Source: Anthropogastromicrobium chipingensis_A
GTDB lineage: Bacteria; Bacillota; Clostridia; Lachnospirales; Lachnospiraceae
Assembly (NCBI GenBank): GCA_963605535.1
Contig: CAVCXB010000017.1
Coordinates: 1-32,882 of the forward strand
Direction of reading: 5' to 3'
DNA: 32,882 nt
Shown here: positions 7,696-15,021 of the stretch, piece by piece
Layout of the letters: the number at the start of each line of letters is the position of its first letter
Numbering within the stretch: position 1 is the first letter of the stretch
The notes under the pieces: generated by a model
Database searches by the model: none
What the model saw: only the letters and a program-made list of their open reading frames with translations
Told to the model about the DNA's origin: nothing
Program-made: the position numbers and the translations under genes

Positions 7696-9121
7696 TGTAG
7701 TTTTTGCAATTTTGGCAGCACATGCATGGGGCAGCCTGATGCTCGTCATCTGGCTGCATGCAGTACACAGACTTGAGGATAAAGGATATACGCGGTTGTT
7801 ATTTTATCTGCTGCGTGCTGTGATTGTGGCATACCTTTTGCCTCTAGGGTTGGGGAGTGTATTAATTATCAAAGAAGTAATGGAAGTAGATGCGAGATTT
7901 TTTCAGACTACTCCTGTTATTGTAATGGTAAGTCTCCTGCTATTTATGATCTGGATTTTAGGACTTTGGGCGAATTTTGAATCGTTTCAAGAATCGTGGC
8001 AAAGGACAAAGCACTGGCTTAGCGATGCACTTCCTGCGTCAAAAGAACGTCAGGAACGTTTCCAGAAAATATGCAAGATGATGAAAATACGTCCCGGAGG
8101 AGTGTTACTGTGTGAAAAAGAGGGCTTGACCTGTGGTGGTATCACGACAGGAATGATCTTCCCTAGAATTGTGTTGCCGGAAGGCAAAATGGACGAGTAT
8201 ATGGAGCGTGTTACGCTAATTCATGAACTTGTCCACTACTCACGTGGAGATATTTGGTTTTTGACAGCAGCAAGAATTGTTGAAGTCATTCACTGGTTTA
8301 ATCCATGGACTCGTGGTCTGGCAGAACAGATGAATTTATGGAACGAATATGCCTGTGACTGGAAGGTGTATAACAAGTATCTGGGTGACATGAGAGGTTA
8401 CTCAGAGGTATTGATTTATACATCAATGCAAGAACAGGGACCGAAGTCTGGACTGTATTCCTCAATAGGAACGGAACCTATGAAGGTGACTAGGAGGATG
8501 GAGAAAATGATCAAGATGAAAAATGCAATGGGAAAACCAAAGATCTTCGGTGTACTTGCAGCGGTTGCGGTTTCGTTAACATCAGCAGGTTCTGCATTAG
8601 CTTCAACTGGTATGTTGGCAGGCGGTTATCAGGCTTTGTATAATTTAACAGATGTGGAAGAGGATGATGCTGGTCTTCAAGTATTTGGAGATGGCGGAGT
8701 GCTTACTAGTAACACAACTCTACAAGATAACAGTAATATTAATCCAGAAGACTATGTAAATACTGGAATTGAATTTATTGATGTATTATCAGATGGATAT
8801 GAATTGGCGGAAGATGAGAGCAACATTGCGTTACTGGCGTCCGGTACTTTTACTTGGAGCATTCCGAGTGACTTTATGAAGGCAACCGGTGATTTCTGGG
8901 CAACCAATACACAGCATATTTCAGTGAGTGGAACGATTACTCCAAACGGAAAGATTCTTCGTGTTGGTATTATTGAGCCAGGTGGAATCCGTAGATGTAT
9001 CTATGCAACTGGAAATTTTGCGTATAATTTTACTCTTGATAAAACCGGATTCTACTGTGTCTATGCAATCAATGATAACAACGAGGTTGTAAACTTGACG
9101 GGCGTTTACGCTACATATTAA
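7679..9121 (+). CDS. BlaR1/MecR1-type M56 membrane metallopeptidase with unusual C-terminal domain
   Basis: The 480-residue protein starts inside the repressor gene. Three hydrophobic segments lie within residues 1-110, and the zinc motif HELVH is at 182-186 with downstream NEYACD (about 223-228) as the third-ligand region. A further membrane segment, about residues 284-308, places the rest outside the cell. In BlaR1 the outside part is a penicillin-binding domain. Here it is only about 170 residues, acidic then beta-rich, with no SxxK or KTG motif that I can see, so it does not look like a beta-lactam sensor. It ends in a small beta-sandwich-like domain (about 395-480). The ligand is unknown. 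By analogy with the family, signal binding would activate proteolysis that leads to loss of the repressor. Confidence 0.85.
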   Translation: MKWISDVVFAILAAHAWGSLMLVIWLHAVHRLEDKGYTRLLFYLLRAVIVAYLLPLGLGSVLIIKEVMEVDARFFQTTPVIVMVSLLLFMIWILGLWANFESFQESWQRTKHWLSDALPASKERQERFQKICKMMKIRPGGVLLCEKEGLTCGGITTGMIFPRIVLPEGKMDEYMERVTLIHELVHYSRGDIWFLTAARIVEVIHWFNPWTRGLAEQMNLWNEYACDWKVYNKYLGDMRGYSEVLIYTSMQEQGPKSGLYSSIGTEPMKVTRRMEKMIKMKNAMGKPKIFGVLAAVAVSLTSAGSALASTGMLAGGYQALYNLTDVEEDDAGLQVFGDGGVLTSNTTLQDNSNINPEDYVNTGIEFIDVLSDGYELAEDESNIALLASGTFTWSIPSDFMKATGDFWATNTQHISVSGTITPNGKILRVGIIEPGGIRRCIYATGNFAYNFTLDKTGFYCVYAINDNNEVVNLTGVYATY

Positions 9122-9192
9122 CCATTAATATCACATTAATCTTTATCTGTATTACAAGGCCAAAGGTTCTGACAAGGGGGAGAGCAGGACGT

Positions 9193-9240
9193 CTGACTTA
9201 CCCTAGAGGCAAGCCTCTAGGGTAAGTCAGTTTTGCTTTT
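9193..9240 (+). terminator. Very strong terminator of the BlaI/BlaR1-type operon
   Basis: An 18-base arm at 9193-9210 is perfectly complementary to 9213-9230, leaving only a two-base gap, and TTTTGCTTTT follows. It is the longest perfect hairpin noticed in the window. Confidence 0.92.
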
Positions 9241-9407
9241 CATTTTTTATTACCCAAAATATATTAACTCTTGACAACATGGTAGCGGTAGTGGTAGTGT
9301 AAATGTGTTGCGAAAAAGGCGTGCAGATGTATATGTAGATGAAAATGCAGATGCGTAAGCGACCACTTCGCTCACAATACAATATAATAAAGGATGAGGT
9401 ATTTACA
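9241..9407. other. purC leader region
   Basis: A TTGACA at 9271-9276 could be a -35 box, but its -10 partner (TAGTGT, 9295-9300) is poor. A small hairpin AGCGA/TCGCT lies near 9358-9372. I see no purine or PRPP riboswitch signature. AAGGATGAGG at 9390-9399 is the ribosome binding site of purC. Confidence 0.4.
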
Positions 9408-10280
9408 ATGAGAGAGTTAAAGCCAATCAAAGAAGGCAAGGTACGCGAAATCTATGATAACGGCGACAGCCTGATTATGGTAGCGACTGACCGTATCAGC
9501 TGCTTCGATGTCATTCTGAATAATGTGGTAACTAAGAAGGGAATCGTCCTTACTCAGATGTCTAAATTCTGGTTTGATATGACGAAGGATATTCTTCCAA
9601 ATCACATGATCTCCGCAGATGTAAAAGATATGTCGGAATTTTTCCAGCAGGAAAAGTTTGACGGAAACAGTATGATGTGCCGCAAGTTGCAGATGCTTCC
9701 TCTGGAGTGTATTGTGCGCGGATACATTACCGGTAGTGGCTGGGCAAGCTACCAGAAGACTGGAAAGGTATGTGGAATCGAGCTGCCAGAAGGATTAAAG
9801 GAGTCCGATAAGCTGCCAGAGCCAATTTACACACCATCTACCAAGGCTGAGATTGGCGATCATGATGAGAACATCTCTTATGAGCAGAGCATTGCCCACT
9901 TAGAGAAGTACTTCCCAGGCAAGGGCGAGGAGTACGCACAGAAGCTTCGCGACTATACCATTGCACTGTATAAGAAGTGTGCAGATTATGCACTAAGCAA
10001 GGGTATCATCATTGCAGATACCAAGTTTGAGTTTGGTCTGGATGAGAATGGAAATATTGTTGTCGGTGATGAGATGCTTACACCGGACAGCTCCCGTTTC
10101 TGGCCGGCGGAGGGTTACGAGCCGGGACATGGTCAGCCGTCCTTCGATAAGCAGTTTGCCCGCGACTGGTTAAAGGCAAATCCGGACAATGACTGGACAC
10201 TGCCGCAGGAGATTGTGGATAAGACGATTGAGAAGTATTTGCAGGCATATGAGATGCTGACCGGAAAGCCATTAGCATAA
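9408..10280 (+). CDS. purC: Phosphoribosylaminoimidazole-succinocarboxamide synthase (SAICAR synthetase)
   Basis: PurC joins aspartate to CAIR using ATP in purine synthesis. The ATG at 9408 gives 290 residues and follows AAGGATGAGG; an upstream in-frame ATG at 9339 lacks a ribosome binding site and adds a non-family extension. Family hallmarks include the N-terminal KEGKVREIYD, VATDRISCFDV near residue 25-35, the LECIVRGYITGSGWASYQKTGKVCGI segment, IADTKFEFG and the late DEMLTPDSSRFWP motif. The length and content match the longer SAICAR synthetases. The gene stands alone, flanked by terminators on both sides, not in a pur operon. Confidence 0.97.
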   Translation: MRELKPIKEGKVREIYDNGDSLIMVATDRISCFDVILNNVVTKKGIVLTQMSKFWFDMTKDILPNHMISADVKDMSEFFQQEKFDGNSMMCRKLQMLPLECIVRGYITGSGWASYQKTGKVCGIELPEGLKESDKLPEPIYTPSTKAEIGDHDENISYEQSIAHLEKYFPGKGEEYAQKLRDYTIALYKKCADYALSKGIIIADTKFEFGLDENGNIVVGDEMLTPDSSRFWPAEGYEPGHGQPSFDKQFARDWLKANPDNDWTLPQEIVDKTIEKYLQAYEMLTGKPLA

Positions 10281-10310
10281 AATGGAGCAGGAATAAGGGC
10301 GAAAACAATG

Positions 10311-10340
10311 AGGGCATATCAAAGCGGTATGCCCTTTTGT
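10311..10340 (+). terminator. Terminator of purC
   Basis: AGGGCATA (10311-10318) pairs with TATGCCCT (10328-10335) around a 9-base loop, followed by TTTTGTTG. Confidence 0.85.
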
Positions 10341-10452
10341 TGTACATAATTTACTTTGAAAGTGTTGTCAGGCGGCATAAAGCAACCAGCTTTCACGTAT
10401 GGTGATGTCACTGCCGGGTGACATATCGATTACTCTTAAAGGGGTGGGAACA

Positions 10453-10920
10453 GTGGAGATTATTAATGCAGGAATTGCACAACAGATTGTAGACACAGTT
10501 AAGAGCGTATGTGATCAGAATATAAATTTTATTGATTCATCCGGGATGATTATTGCAAGCACAGATCCGCAGCGAATCAATACATTTCATGAAATTGGCT
10601 ATCAGGCAGCAATGACAGCTACCACGATAGAAGTTTTCGATGATGAAAGCTATTTCGGAACAAAAAAAGGAATAAACATTCCCGTTATGTACCACGACAG
10701 ACTGATCGCTGTAATTGGAATTACAGGAGAAGTCGGCAAAGTGCGCAGGTATGCATTCCTTGCTCAAAAGATTACAAATATTATTCTGCGTGAGCGCGAA
10801 CTTGAGGCATTGGGAACGCAGAAGAAGAATCGCCAGAATTATGTGATCAGAAGCTTAATAAGCAGCGAGCGAATAGAGAAAAATTATCTTAGTGAAACAC
10901 TTGCCGAAAATGGACTTTGA
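10453..10920 (+). pseudogene. cdaR: CdaR-type sugar-diacid/glycerate regulator, 3' half deleted
   Basis: The frame encodes the N-terminal putative sugar-diacid recognition domain: ISAQQIVD-like INAGIAQQIVDTVKSV, INFIDSSGMIIASTDPQRINTFHEIG, then GINIPVMYHDRLIAVIGITGEV. The GTG at 10453 follows AAAGGGGTGG and is the likely start. Full-length members are roughly 350-400 residues with a C-terminal PucR/CdaR helix-turn-helix; this one stops after about 156 residues, just past the start of the linker helix. The stop codon lies at the point where minus-strand GntP sequence begins, so the 3' half including the DNA-binding domain is missing by deletion. In intact loci this regulator activates glycerate genes, which fits garK and gntP next door. 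The remaining protein cannot bind DNA in the usual way. Confidence 0.82.
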
Positions 10921-11462
10921 TAGAAACACCGACTACCTTGCTCAGACCAAATTCAGAGTAGGAAACAACGTGACGAATCTGGCCGGCTGCAAGCATACAT
11001 ACAAGACCGCCTACAGGAAGTGCGATCAGAGGGTCAATAGAGATACTTGCGATAGGACGCAGTGCAAGTAAAAGGATGACAACGAGCGGACCGGCAATAG
11101 CTGCTGCAAATGAAGGAAGCTTTTTCGACTCGGTGTGTTTAAGATCACTGTCCAAAATTATACAATCCTTCTTTTTATTGAGAACAGATGCAAGAAGGAT
11201 TGTGACAACAAGAGCGCACAGTGCCGGAATGATATTTCTCATCACAAGAGAAGTCAGGTCAACCTGAAATGCTTCTGCTGTAGCAATCCATGCCCTGTGC
11301 ACCGGAAATCATGGTGCTTACAGTGCCGTCAAGACCACCGCCGCCGATGATACCGCCGACAAGTGCGCCGAGGATCAAGCTGTAGGCCGGGTGAACCTTT
11401 TTGATAATCAGGATAATAGCAAGTGCGAGTCCAATAAGGGCTCCGTAAGTCGTAAATGTCAT
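10919..11462 (-). pseudogene. GntP-family gluconate/glycerate permease, doubly deleted
   Basis: Two minus-strand frames together encode pieces of one GntP permease. The N-terminal piece (from 11462, after AAAGGGGG) reads through LIGLALAIILIIKKVHPAYSLILGALVGGIIGGGG to MISGAQGM. It then changes frame near 11285-11295 into IATAEAFQVDLTSLVMRNIIPALCAL. In full-length members about 100 residues separate these motifs, so an internal deletion shifted the frame. The second piece ends at about 10919 after EFGLSKVVGVSI, where the C-terminal part of a roughly 420-450 residue permease is absent and the DNA joins the truncated cdaR. It was the second gene of an operon behind garK (15 bases apart). Confidence 0.85.
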
Positions 11463-11477
11463 TGAAAAATCCCCCTT

Positions 11478-12620
11478 TTACTTAGAAAATGTCCGTATCA
11501 GACGAAAGACCTGTTCAGCGGTATCTTTCATGTTTTGCATGGCATTGGCAGTATTCATGGCTTCATCCAGTGTGACAACAGTGCGAAGTACAGGGAAGAA
11601 AGCATCGATTCCGTGTTCATTGCAGGCAACGGCATCTTTTGTTACGCAGCCGGAAAAGGCAATGACAGGTTTGCCATATTCTTTTGCAATGTTTGCGACA
11701 CCAATCGGTGCTTTTCCCATGACTGTCTGTCCGTCAAGACGTCCTTCGCCTGTGACAACGATATCTGCATTCTGAACATAGTCGCGCAGCTTTGTCTCTT
11801 CGAGGACGATTTTAATGCCGGACTCAAGCGTGCCATGCAAAAATGTCAGGAATGCAAAGCCAAGACCACCGGCGGCACCAACACCCGGATATTTTGCATC
11901 GGCATTTGGAAATGCTTCCTTTGCGAGAGCAGCATAGTAGGCAAGCCATTTGTCCATCTGCATAATCATGGTAGCGTCAGCACCTTTCTGCGGACCAAAG
12001 ATCGCACTGCAGCCCTGCTCGCCGCACAGCGGATTCGTGACATCACATGCAATGCGAAACGTGCACTGTGAAAGTTCAGGAATAACATGGTCTGTCGTGA
12101 TACGTTCAAGTTGGCGAAGTCCCTTAGCACCAAGTGCTACCTGATTGCCATTTTTGTCAAGCATACCAAAACCGAGTGCCTGAAGCATACCGATTCCACC
12201 ATCGTTTGTGGCACTTCCACCAATTCCGACTAAGAAGCGGCGGCATCCATTTTTAATAGCATCAAGAATAACCTCACCGACACCGTAGGTAGTGGTATTG
12301 AGCGGATTTCGCTCCTGCGCAGAAACAAGTGTAATGCCAGCGGCACCTGCCATTTCAATAATAGCGGTGTGTGTTTCGTCAATTATTCCATATGAACAAG
12401 TGACTGGCTTGCCAAGTGGTCCTGTGACGTACACTTTTGTAAGTCGGCCACCACAGCCAGCAACAAGTGCATCTACGGTGCCTTCACCGCCATCTGCGAG
12501 CGGGCGGATAATCGTGGTGGCATCTGGATACACTTTTTTAATGCCGCTTGAGATGCTTTGTCCAGCCTCTAAGGAGCTGAGGCTTTCCTTAAACGAGTCG
12601 ATTGCAATAACAACATTCAT
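11478..12620 (-). CDS. garK: Glycerate kinase (GarK/GlxK family)
   Basis: This 380-residue enzyme phosphorylates D-glycerate to a phosphoglycerate that enters glycolysis. The N-terminus MNVVIAIDSFKESLSS, followed by RPLADGGEGTVDAL (about 39-52), is the family signature. GGSATNDGGIGMLQALG (about 148-164), the CDVTNPLCGEQG segment and VVTGEGRLDGQT near the C-terminus are further conserved blocks. The length is normal and the frame is intact. A good GGAGG ribosome binding site lies just upstream on the minus strand. It heads an operon whose second gene, the GntP permease, is broken, and whose probable regulator cdaR is truncated, so its substrate supply and control may be lost. Confidence 0.95.
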   Translation of the reverse strand: MNVVIAIDSFKESLSSLEAGQSISSGIKKVYPDATTIIRPLADGGEGTVDALVAGCGGRLTKVYVTGPLGKPVTCSYGIIDETHTAIIEMAGAAGITLVSAQERNPLNTTTYGVGEVILDAIKNGCRRFLVGIGGSATNDGGIGMLQALGFGMLDKNGNQVALGAKGLRQLERITTDHVIPELSQCTFRIACDVTNPLCGEQGCSAIFGPQKGADATMIMQMDKWLAYYAALAKEAFPNADAKYPGVGAAGGLGFAFLTFLHGTLESGIKIVLEETKLRDYVQNADIVVTGEGRLDGQTVMGKAPIGVANIAKEYGKPVIAFSGCVTKDAVACNEHGIDAFFPVLRTVVTLDEAMNTANAMQNMKDTAEQVFRLIRTFSK

Positions 12621-12814
12621 AGTAGATTGTATCCTCCAAATCTTTGATATCTTTTGATGGCATTAGTATAACAAAATTCAAAGACAAAGGGGATGTTATA
12701 GAGAATAAATATAGATAGAAAAATGGCTTTAAAACTGTTACAAATACAAAAAATATTTAAGAAAATAATGCTTAAAATATTTAAGAAAATAAATTAAAAA
12801 ACAAAAAATAAAAA
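12621..12814. repeat. AT-rich divergent spacer with a perfect 19-base direct repeat
   Basis: The word AAAATATTTAAGAAAATAA occurs at 12750-12768 and again at 12774-12792, a 24-base period. It lies between garK (minus) and the sensor remnant (plus). It could be a pair of operators or an upstream promoter element. A TATACT on the minus strand (12665-12670) may be the garK -10 box, but no good -35 box accompanies it. Confidence 0.55.
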
Positions 12815-12843
12815 TCGACATTTGGCTCGTATTCTGCTATAAT
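12815..12843 (+). promoter_or_regulatory. Promoter of the sensor remnant
   Basis: TCGACA (12815-12820) and TATAAT (12838-12843) are 17 bases apart, 45 bases before the start codon. Confidence 0.7.
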
Positions 12844-12888
12844 GGAATAATATGATTGGAATGGGATCAATTATTGGAGGAAGGGAAT

Positions 12889-13362
12889 ATGACTGAAAAA
12901 ACAAAACGGCCAGTGATCGGTCTTCTAGTCAGTGGAATTACGGAACATTTTATTATTTCGATCTGCAAGGGCGTGATGCACGCGGCAAAGGAAGCAGGTG
13001 TGGATCTTGTTGTGCTGCCAGGAAAATATATAGATCGCGATCTGTCATCAAATAAGGAGATTTGTTACGAATATCAGTATAATACACTTTTTAATTATGC
13101 TAGTGCAGATACGCTCGATGCGGTGATTGTGGCGTCAGACGTGATTGGCTGCTTTGCAAGTAAAAAGCGCATCGGTCAGTTGCTTGAAATGTACAATGGT
13201 ATGCCGTGCGTGCTGATTGCATCGAAGTTTCCGGGCTATGTGAGCGTCAATTCGGACAATTATGAGGGAATCCGGGAAGCGTCACTTTCGGATGCACTGT
13301 CACATGCGGATGAGAGCTTGTATGAGGCGAAAAAACATCGCGTAAAAGAAGTGGCAAAATAA
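12889..13362 (+). pseudogene. Periplasmic-binding-like/GGDEF sensor collapsed by in-frame deletion
   Basis: The ATG at 12889 follows TTGGAGGAAGGG. Residues 1 to about 130 are the first lobe of a LacI-type sugar-binding fold (RPVIGLLVSGITEHFIISICKGVMHAAKEAGVDLVVLPG, then the LDAVIVAS and MPCVLIASKFPGYVSVNSDNYEGIRE segments). The last roughly 27 residues switch abruptly to SHADESLYEAKKHRVKE, the end of a diguanylate cyclase GGDEF domain. The second lobe, any linker and the GGDEF catalytic motif are all absent. The frame is kept and the promoter is good, so a 157-residue chimeric product could be made, but neither domain can fold completely. I read this as an internal deletion in a binding-protein/GGDEF gene. 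Confidence 0.75.
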
Positions 13363-13365
13363 AAG

Positions 13366-13412
13366 TTGACGCACCGCATAGAAACAAGGTATAATCAAAA
13401 CAATATGCGGTG
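13366..13412 (+). promoter_or_regulatory. Promoter with flanking 9-base inverted repeat
   Basis: TTGACG (13366-13371) and TATAAT (13390-13395) are 18 bases apart. CACCGCATA (13372-13380) and its exact inverse TATGCGGTG (13404-13412) bracket the -10 box, with centres 32 bases apart, about three helix turns. This could be an operator or an mRNA-start hairpin. Confidence 0.7.
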
Positions 13413-13466
13413 AAATAGGAAGCATAGGAAGCCTATTGAAATTGCAGGGAAGGAATAGAAAACGAT

Positions 13467-14363
13467 ATGAAAATTGCAGTAACGTATGAAAACGGTTCTG
13501 TGTTCCAGCATTTTGGAAAGACCGAGAATTTTAAGATTTTTGATGTGGAGGATGGCGCGATTGTTTCAAGCGAAGTAGTCAGCGCAAACGGAACCGGACA
13601 TAGCGCACTGGCAGGATTTCTTGCTGAAAACGGTGTAGATGTTGTGATTTGCGGTGGTATCGGAGGCGGTGCTCAGGCAGCGCTTGCTGAGGCTGGCATT
13701 CAGGTATGCGCTGGAGTAGAGGGCGACGTAAATGAGGCAGCAGAAAGCTACGTAAAGGGAACACTTGAATCTACATCCGAGGGAACTTGCGATCATCACG
13801 AAAACGGCGGCCATTGTGGCGAAGGCGGCGAGAACTGCTGCCATCACGAGGGTGAGGAAGAGTCTGGTTGTGGCAGCGAAGGTGGCTGTGGTGGATGTCA
13901 CGGTGGCTGTGGAACACCACAGCCGATCATGGAAGGCAAGAATGTAGGAAAGAAGTGCCGTACCCACTATAAGGGAACCTTCAACGATGGTACCCAGTTT
14001 GATTCCTCTTATGATCGCGGCGAACCGCTTGAGTTTATCTGCGGCGTTGGTCAGATGATCAGAGGCTTTGATCAGGCAGTGGCAAACATGGAGATCGGTG
14101 AGACCGTTGATATCCATCTGATGCCAGAGGAGGCATATGGTATGCCAGATTCGGCAGCAATCTTTACACTCGAGATTGCACAGCTTCCAGGTTCCGAGGA
14201 GCTTGAGGCAGGACAGCAGGTTTATTTGTCCAACCAGTTCGGCCAGCCATTCCCGGTTAAGGTGACAGCAAAGGACGATAAGACAATTACCTTTGATGCA
14301 AACCATGAGATGGCAGGTAAGGAATTGAACTTTACCATCGAGCTTGTCAGTGTAGAGGAGTAA
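13467..14363 (+). CDS. NifX-like domain fused to an FKBP/SlyD-type prolyl isomerase
   Basis: The 298-residue protein has three parts. Residues 1-105 are a dinitrogenase iron-molybdenum cofactor-type domain (MKIAVTYENGSVFQHFG, then VDVVICGGIGGGAQAALAEAGIQV). Residues 107-149 are a linker very rich in Gly, Cys and His, with eight Cys and six His in about 40 positions. Residues 153-298 form an FKBP-type isomerase with an inserted flap as in SlyD (THYKGTFNDGTQFDSSYDRGEPLEFICGVGQMIRGFDQAV). SlyD itself carries a His/Cys metal-binding tail; here the metal-binding stretch is between domains. A role as a metal-binding folding factor or iron-sulfur/nickel carrier is inference. There is no signal peptide. 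GGGAAGGAAT lies before the ATG, and the gene has its own promoter and terminator. Confidence 0.88.
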   Translation: MKIAVTYENGSVFQHFGKTENFKIFDVEDGAIVSSEVVSANGTGHSALAGFLAENGVDVVICGGIGGGAQAALAEAGIQVCAGVEGDVNEAAESYVKGTLESTSEGTCDHHENGGHCGEGGENCCHHEGEEESGCGSEGGCGGCHGGCGTPQPIMEGKNVGKKCRTHYKGTFNDGTQFDSSYDRGEPLEFICGVGQMIRGFDQAVANMEIGETVDIHLMPEEAYGMPDSAAIFTLEIAQLPGSEELEAGQQVYLSNQFGQPFPVKVTAKDDKTITFDANHEMAGKELNFTIELVSVEE

Positions 14364-14425
14364 TCAAGACTTAGCAGCTAATAACGGTATCAAATCAGCA
14401 GCTAGTAACTGTATCGAATTAATCG

Positions 14426-14457
14426 AGTGCATCTGTCGAGAGGCAGGTGCACTTTTA
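14426..14457 (+). terminator. Terminator of the NifX-FKBP fusion gene
   Basis: AGTGCATCTGTC (14426-14437) pairs with GGCAGGTGCACTT-side bases 14442-14453 around a GAGA loop, with two G-T pairs, then TTTTAAA. Confidence 0.8.
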
Positions 14458-14487
14458 AATGAATTTTGTTAATCATTAGAAGCGGCC

Positions 14488-14516
14488 TTGTAATTATTTT
14501 TTTCGGATGGTATCAT
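14488..14516 (+). promoter_or_regulatory. Promoter upstream of the receiver-domain relic
   Basis: TTGTAA (14488-14493) and TATCAT (14511-14516) are 17 bases apart, the same boxes and spacing as before the second GH43 gene. Several GTGTGAA words follow at 14547-14606. Confidence 0.55.
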
Positions 14517-14628
14517 GGTAACGGGTTTTGATAAGGAAACTGAAATGTGTGAAAATGCAGAAATGCAAAAAGTGTGTGTAAAAGTGTGAAAAAAACAAAA
14601 GTGTGAAGCAATAAGGGAGTAGTGTTTT

Positions 14629-14849
14629 ATGAGTTTGTTGAATCAAAAGTTACATTCATCCGATCAGCGGGGAAATGTTTGTGTGCTGCGGTGGTGCCAG
14701 AGATTTGAATGAGACTCGTTTTGTCAGTATCATCGGTACACAAGACGATTCAGGTGGAACATCATGATGTGATTTTGATGGATATCCAGATGCCACGATT
14801 AAATGGATATGAAGCCGCCAAGAAGAATTCAACGTATGATGAAAACTGA
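14629..14849 (+). pseudogene. Relic of a response-regulator receiver domain (signalling protein remnant)
   Basis: The stretch 14757-14819 encodes VEHHDVILMDIQMPRLNGYEAA, the phosphoacceptor-Asp region of a receiver domain as found in hybrid histidine kinases. It is embedded in short broken frames. An ATG at 14629, after AAGGGAG, opens a frame that stops after 28 codons, and the receiver frame itself ends at 14849 after only a few unrelated codons. The rest of the protein is missing. A promoter-like pair lies upstream and a clean terminator directly downstream, so a short RNA may still be made. This looks like a gene reduced by internal deletions rather than a functional receiver. Confidence 0.7.
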
Positions 14850-14881
14850 AAGCATCAGCTACAAAAAGCTGGTGCTTTTTT
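14850..14881 (+). terminator. Terminator after the receiver relic
   Basis: AGCATCAGCT (14851-14860) pairs with AGCTGGTGCT (14867-14876) around ACAAAA, followed by a run of six T. Confidence 0.88.
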
Positions 14882-14891
14882 GGCAACAGGA

Positions 14892-14920
14892 TGTAACCTT
14901 CCCTGCTGTTTTCCTTCTTA
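14892..14920 (+). promoter_or_regulatory. ECF-type promoter of the sigma-factor gene
   Basis: TGTAACCTT (14892-14900), eight bases, TTTTCC (14909-14914), one base and TCTTA (14916-14920). The same pattern with identical spacing lies before the serpin gene at 16458-16486. GTAACC with a CGTCTTA-like -10 element is typical of autoregulated Firmicute ECF promoters. Confidence 0.72.
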
Positions 14921-14954
14921 TAAAGTGAATGGGAAAGTAAAGTGAATAGGAAAT
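14921..14954 (+). repeat. Tandem 17-base repeat in the sigma-gene leader
   Basis: TAAAGTGAATGGGAAAG (14921-14937) is followed directly by TAAAGTGAATAGGAAAT (14938-14954), 15 of 17 identical. It starts at the -10 box. A hairpin ACAGCC/GGCTGT lies further down, about 14972-14994. Confidence 0.65.
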
Positions 14955-15021
14955 AACAGGGGAATACTCGAAACAGCCACACAAATAACGGCTGTGAGCA
15001 CTGGAAAGAGGAGGTAAGCGA

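Noticed and set aside
7315..9121. Beta-lactam resistance cassette
   Set aside because: Only the regulator pair is present; there is no beta-lactamase or penicillin-binding protein gene and the sensor lacks penicillin-binding motifs.
9241..9407. Purine riboswitch before purC
   Set aside because: The conserved junction bases and paired loops of purine or PRPP aptamers were not found.
10453..13362. Insertion-sequence damage as the cause of the broken genes
   Set aside because: No transposase remnants, terminal repeats or target duplications were seen at the junctions; plain deletions explain the joins.
13566..14306. 246-codon minus-strand frame opposite the NifX-FKBP fusion
   Set aside because: The plus-strand protein has clear domains, promoter and terminator; the minus frame is a shadow.
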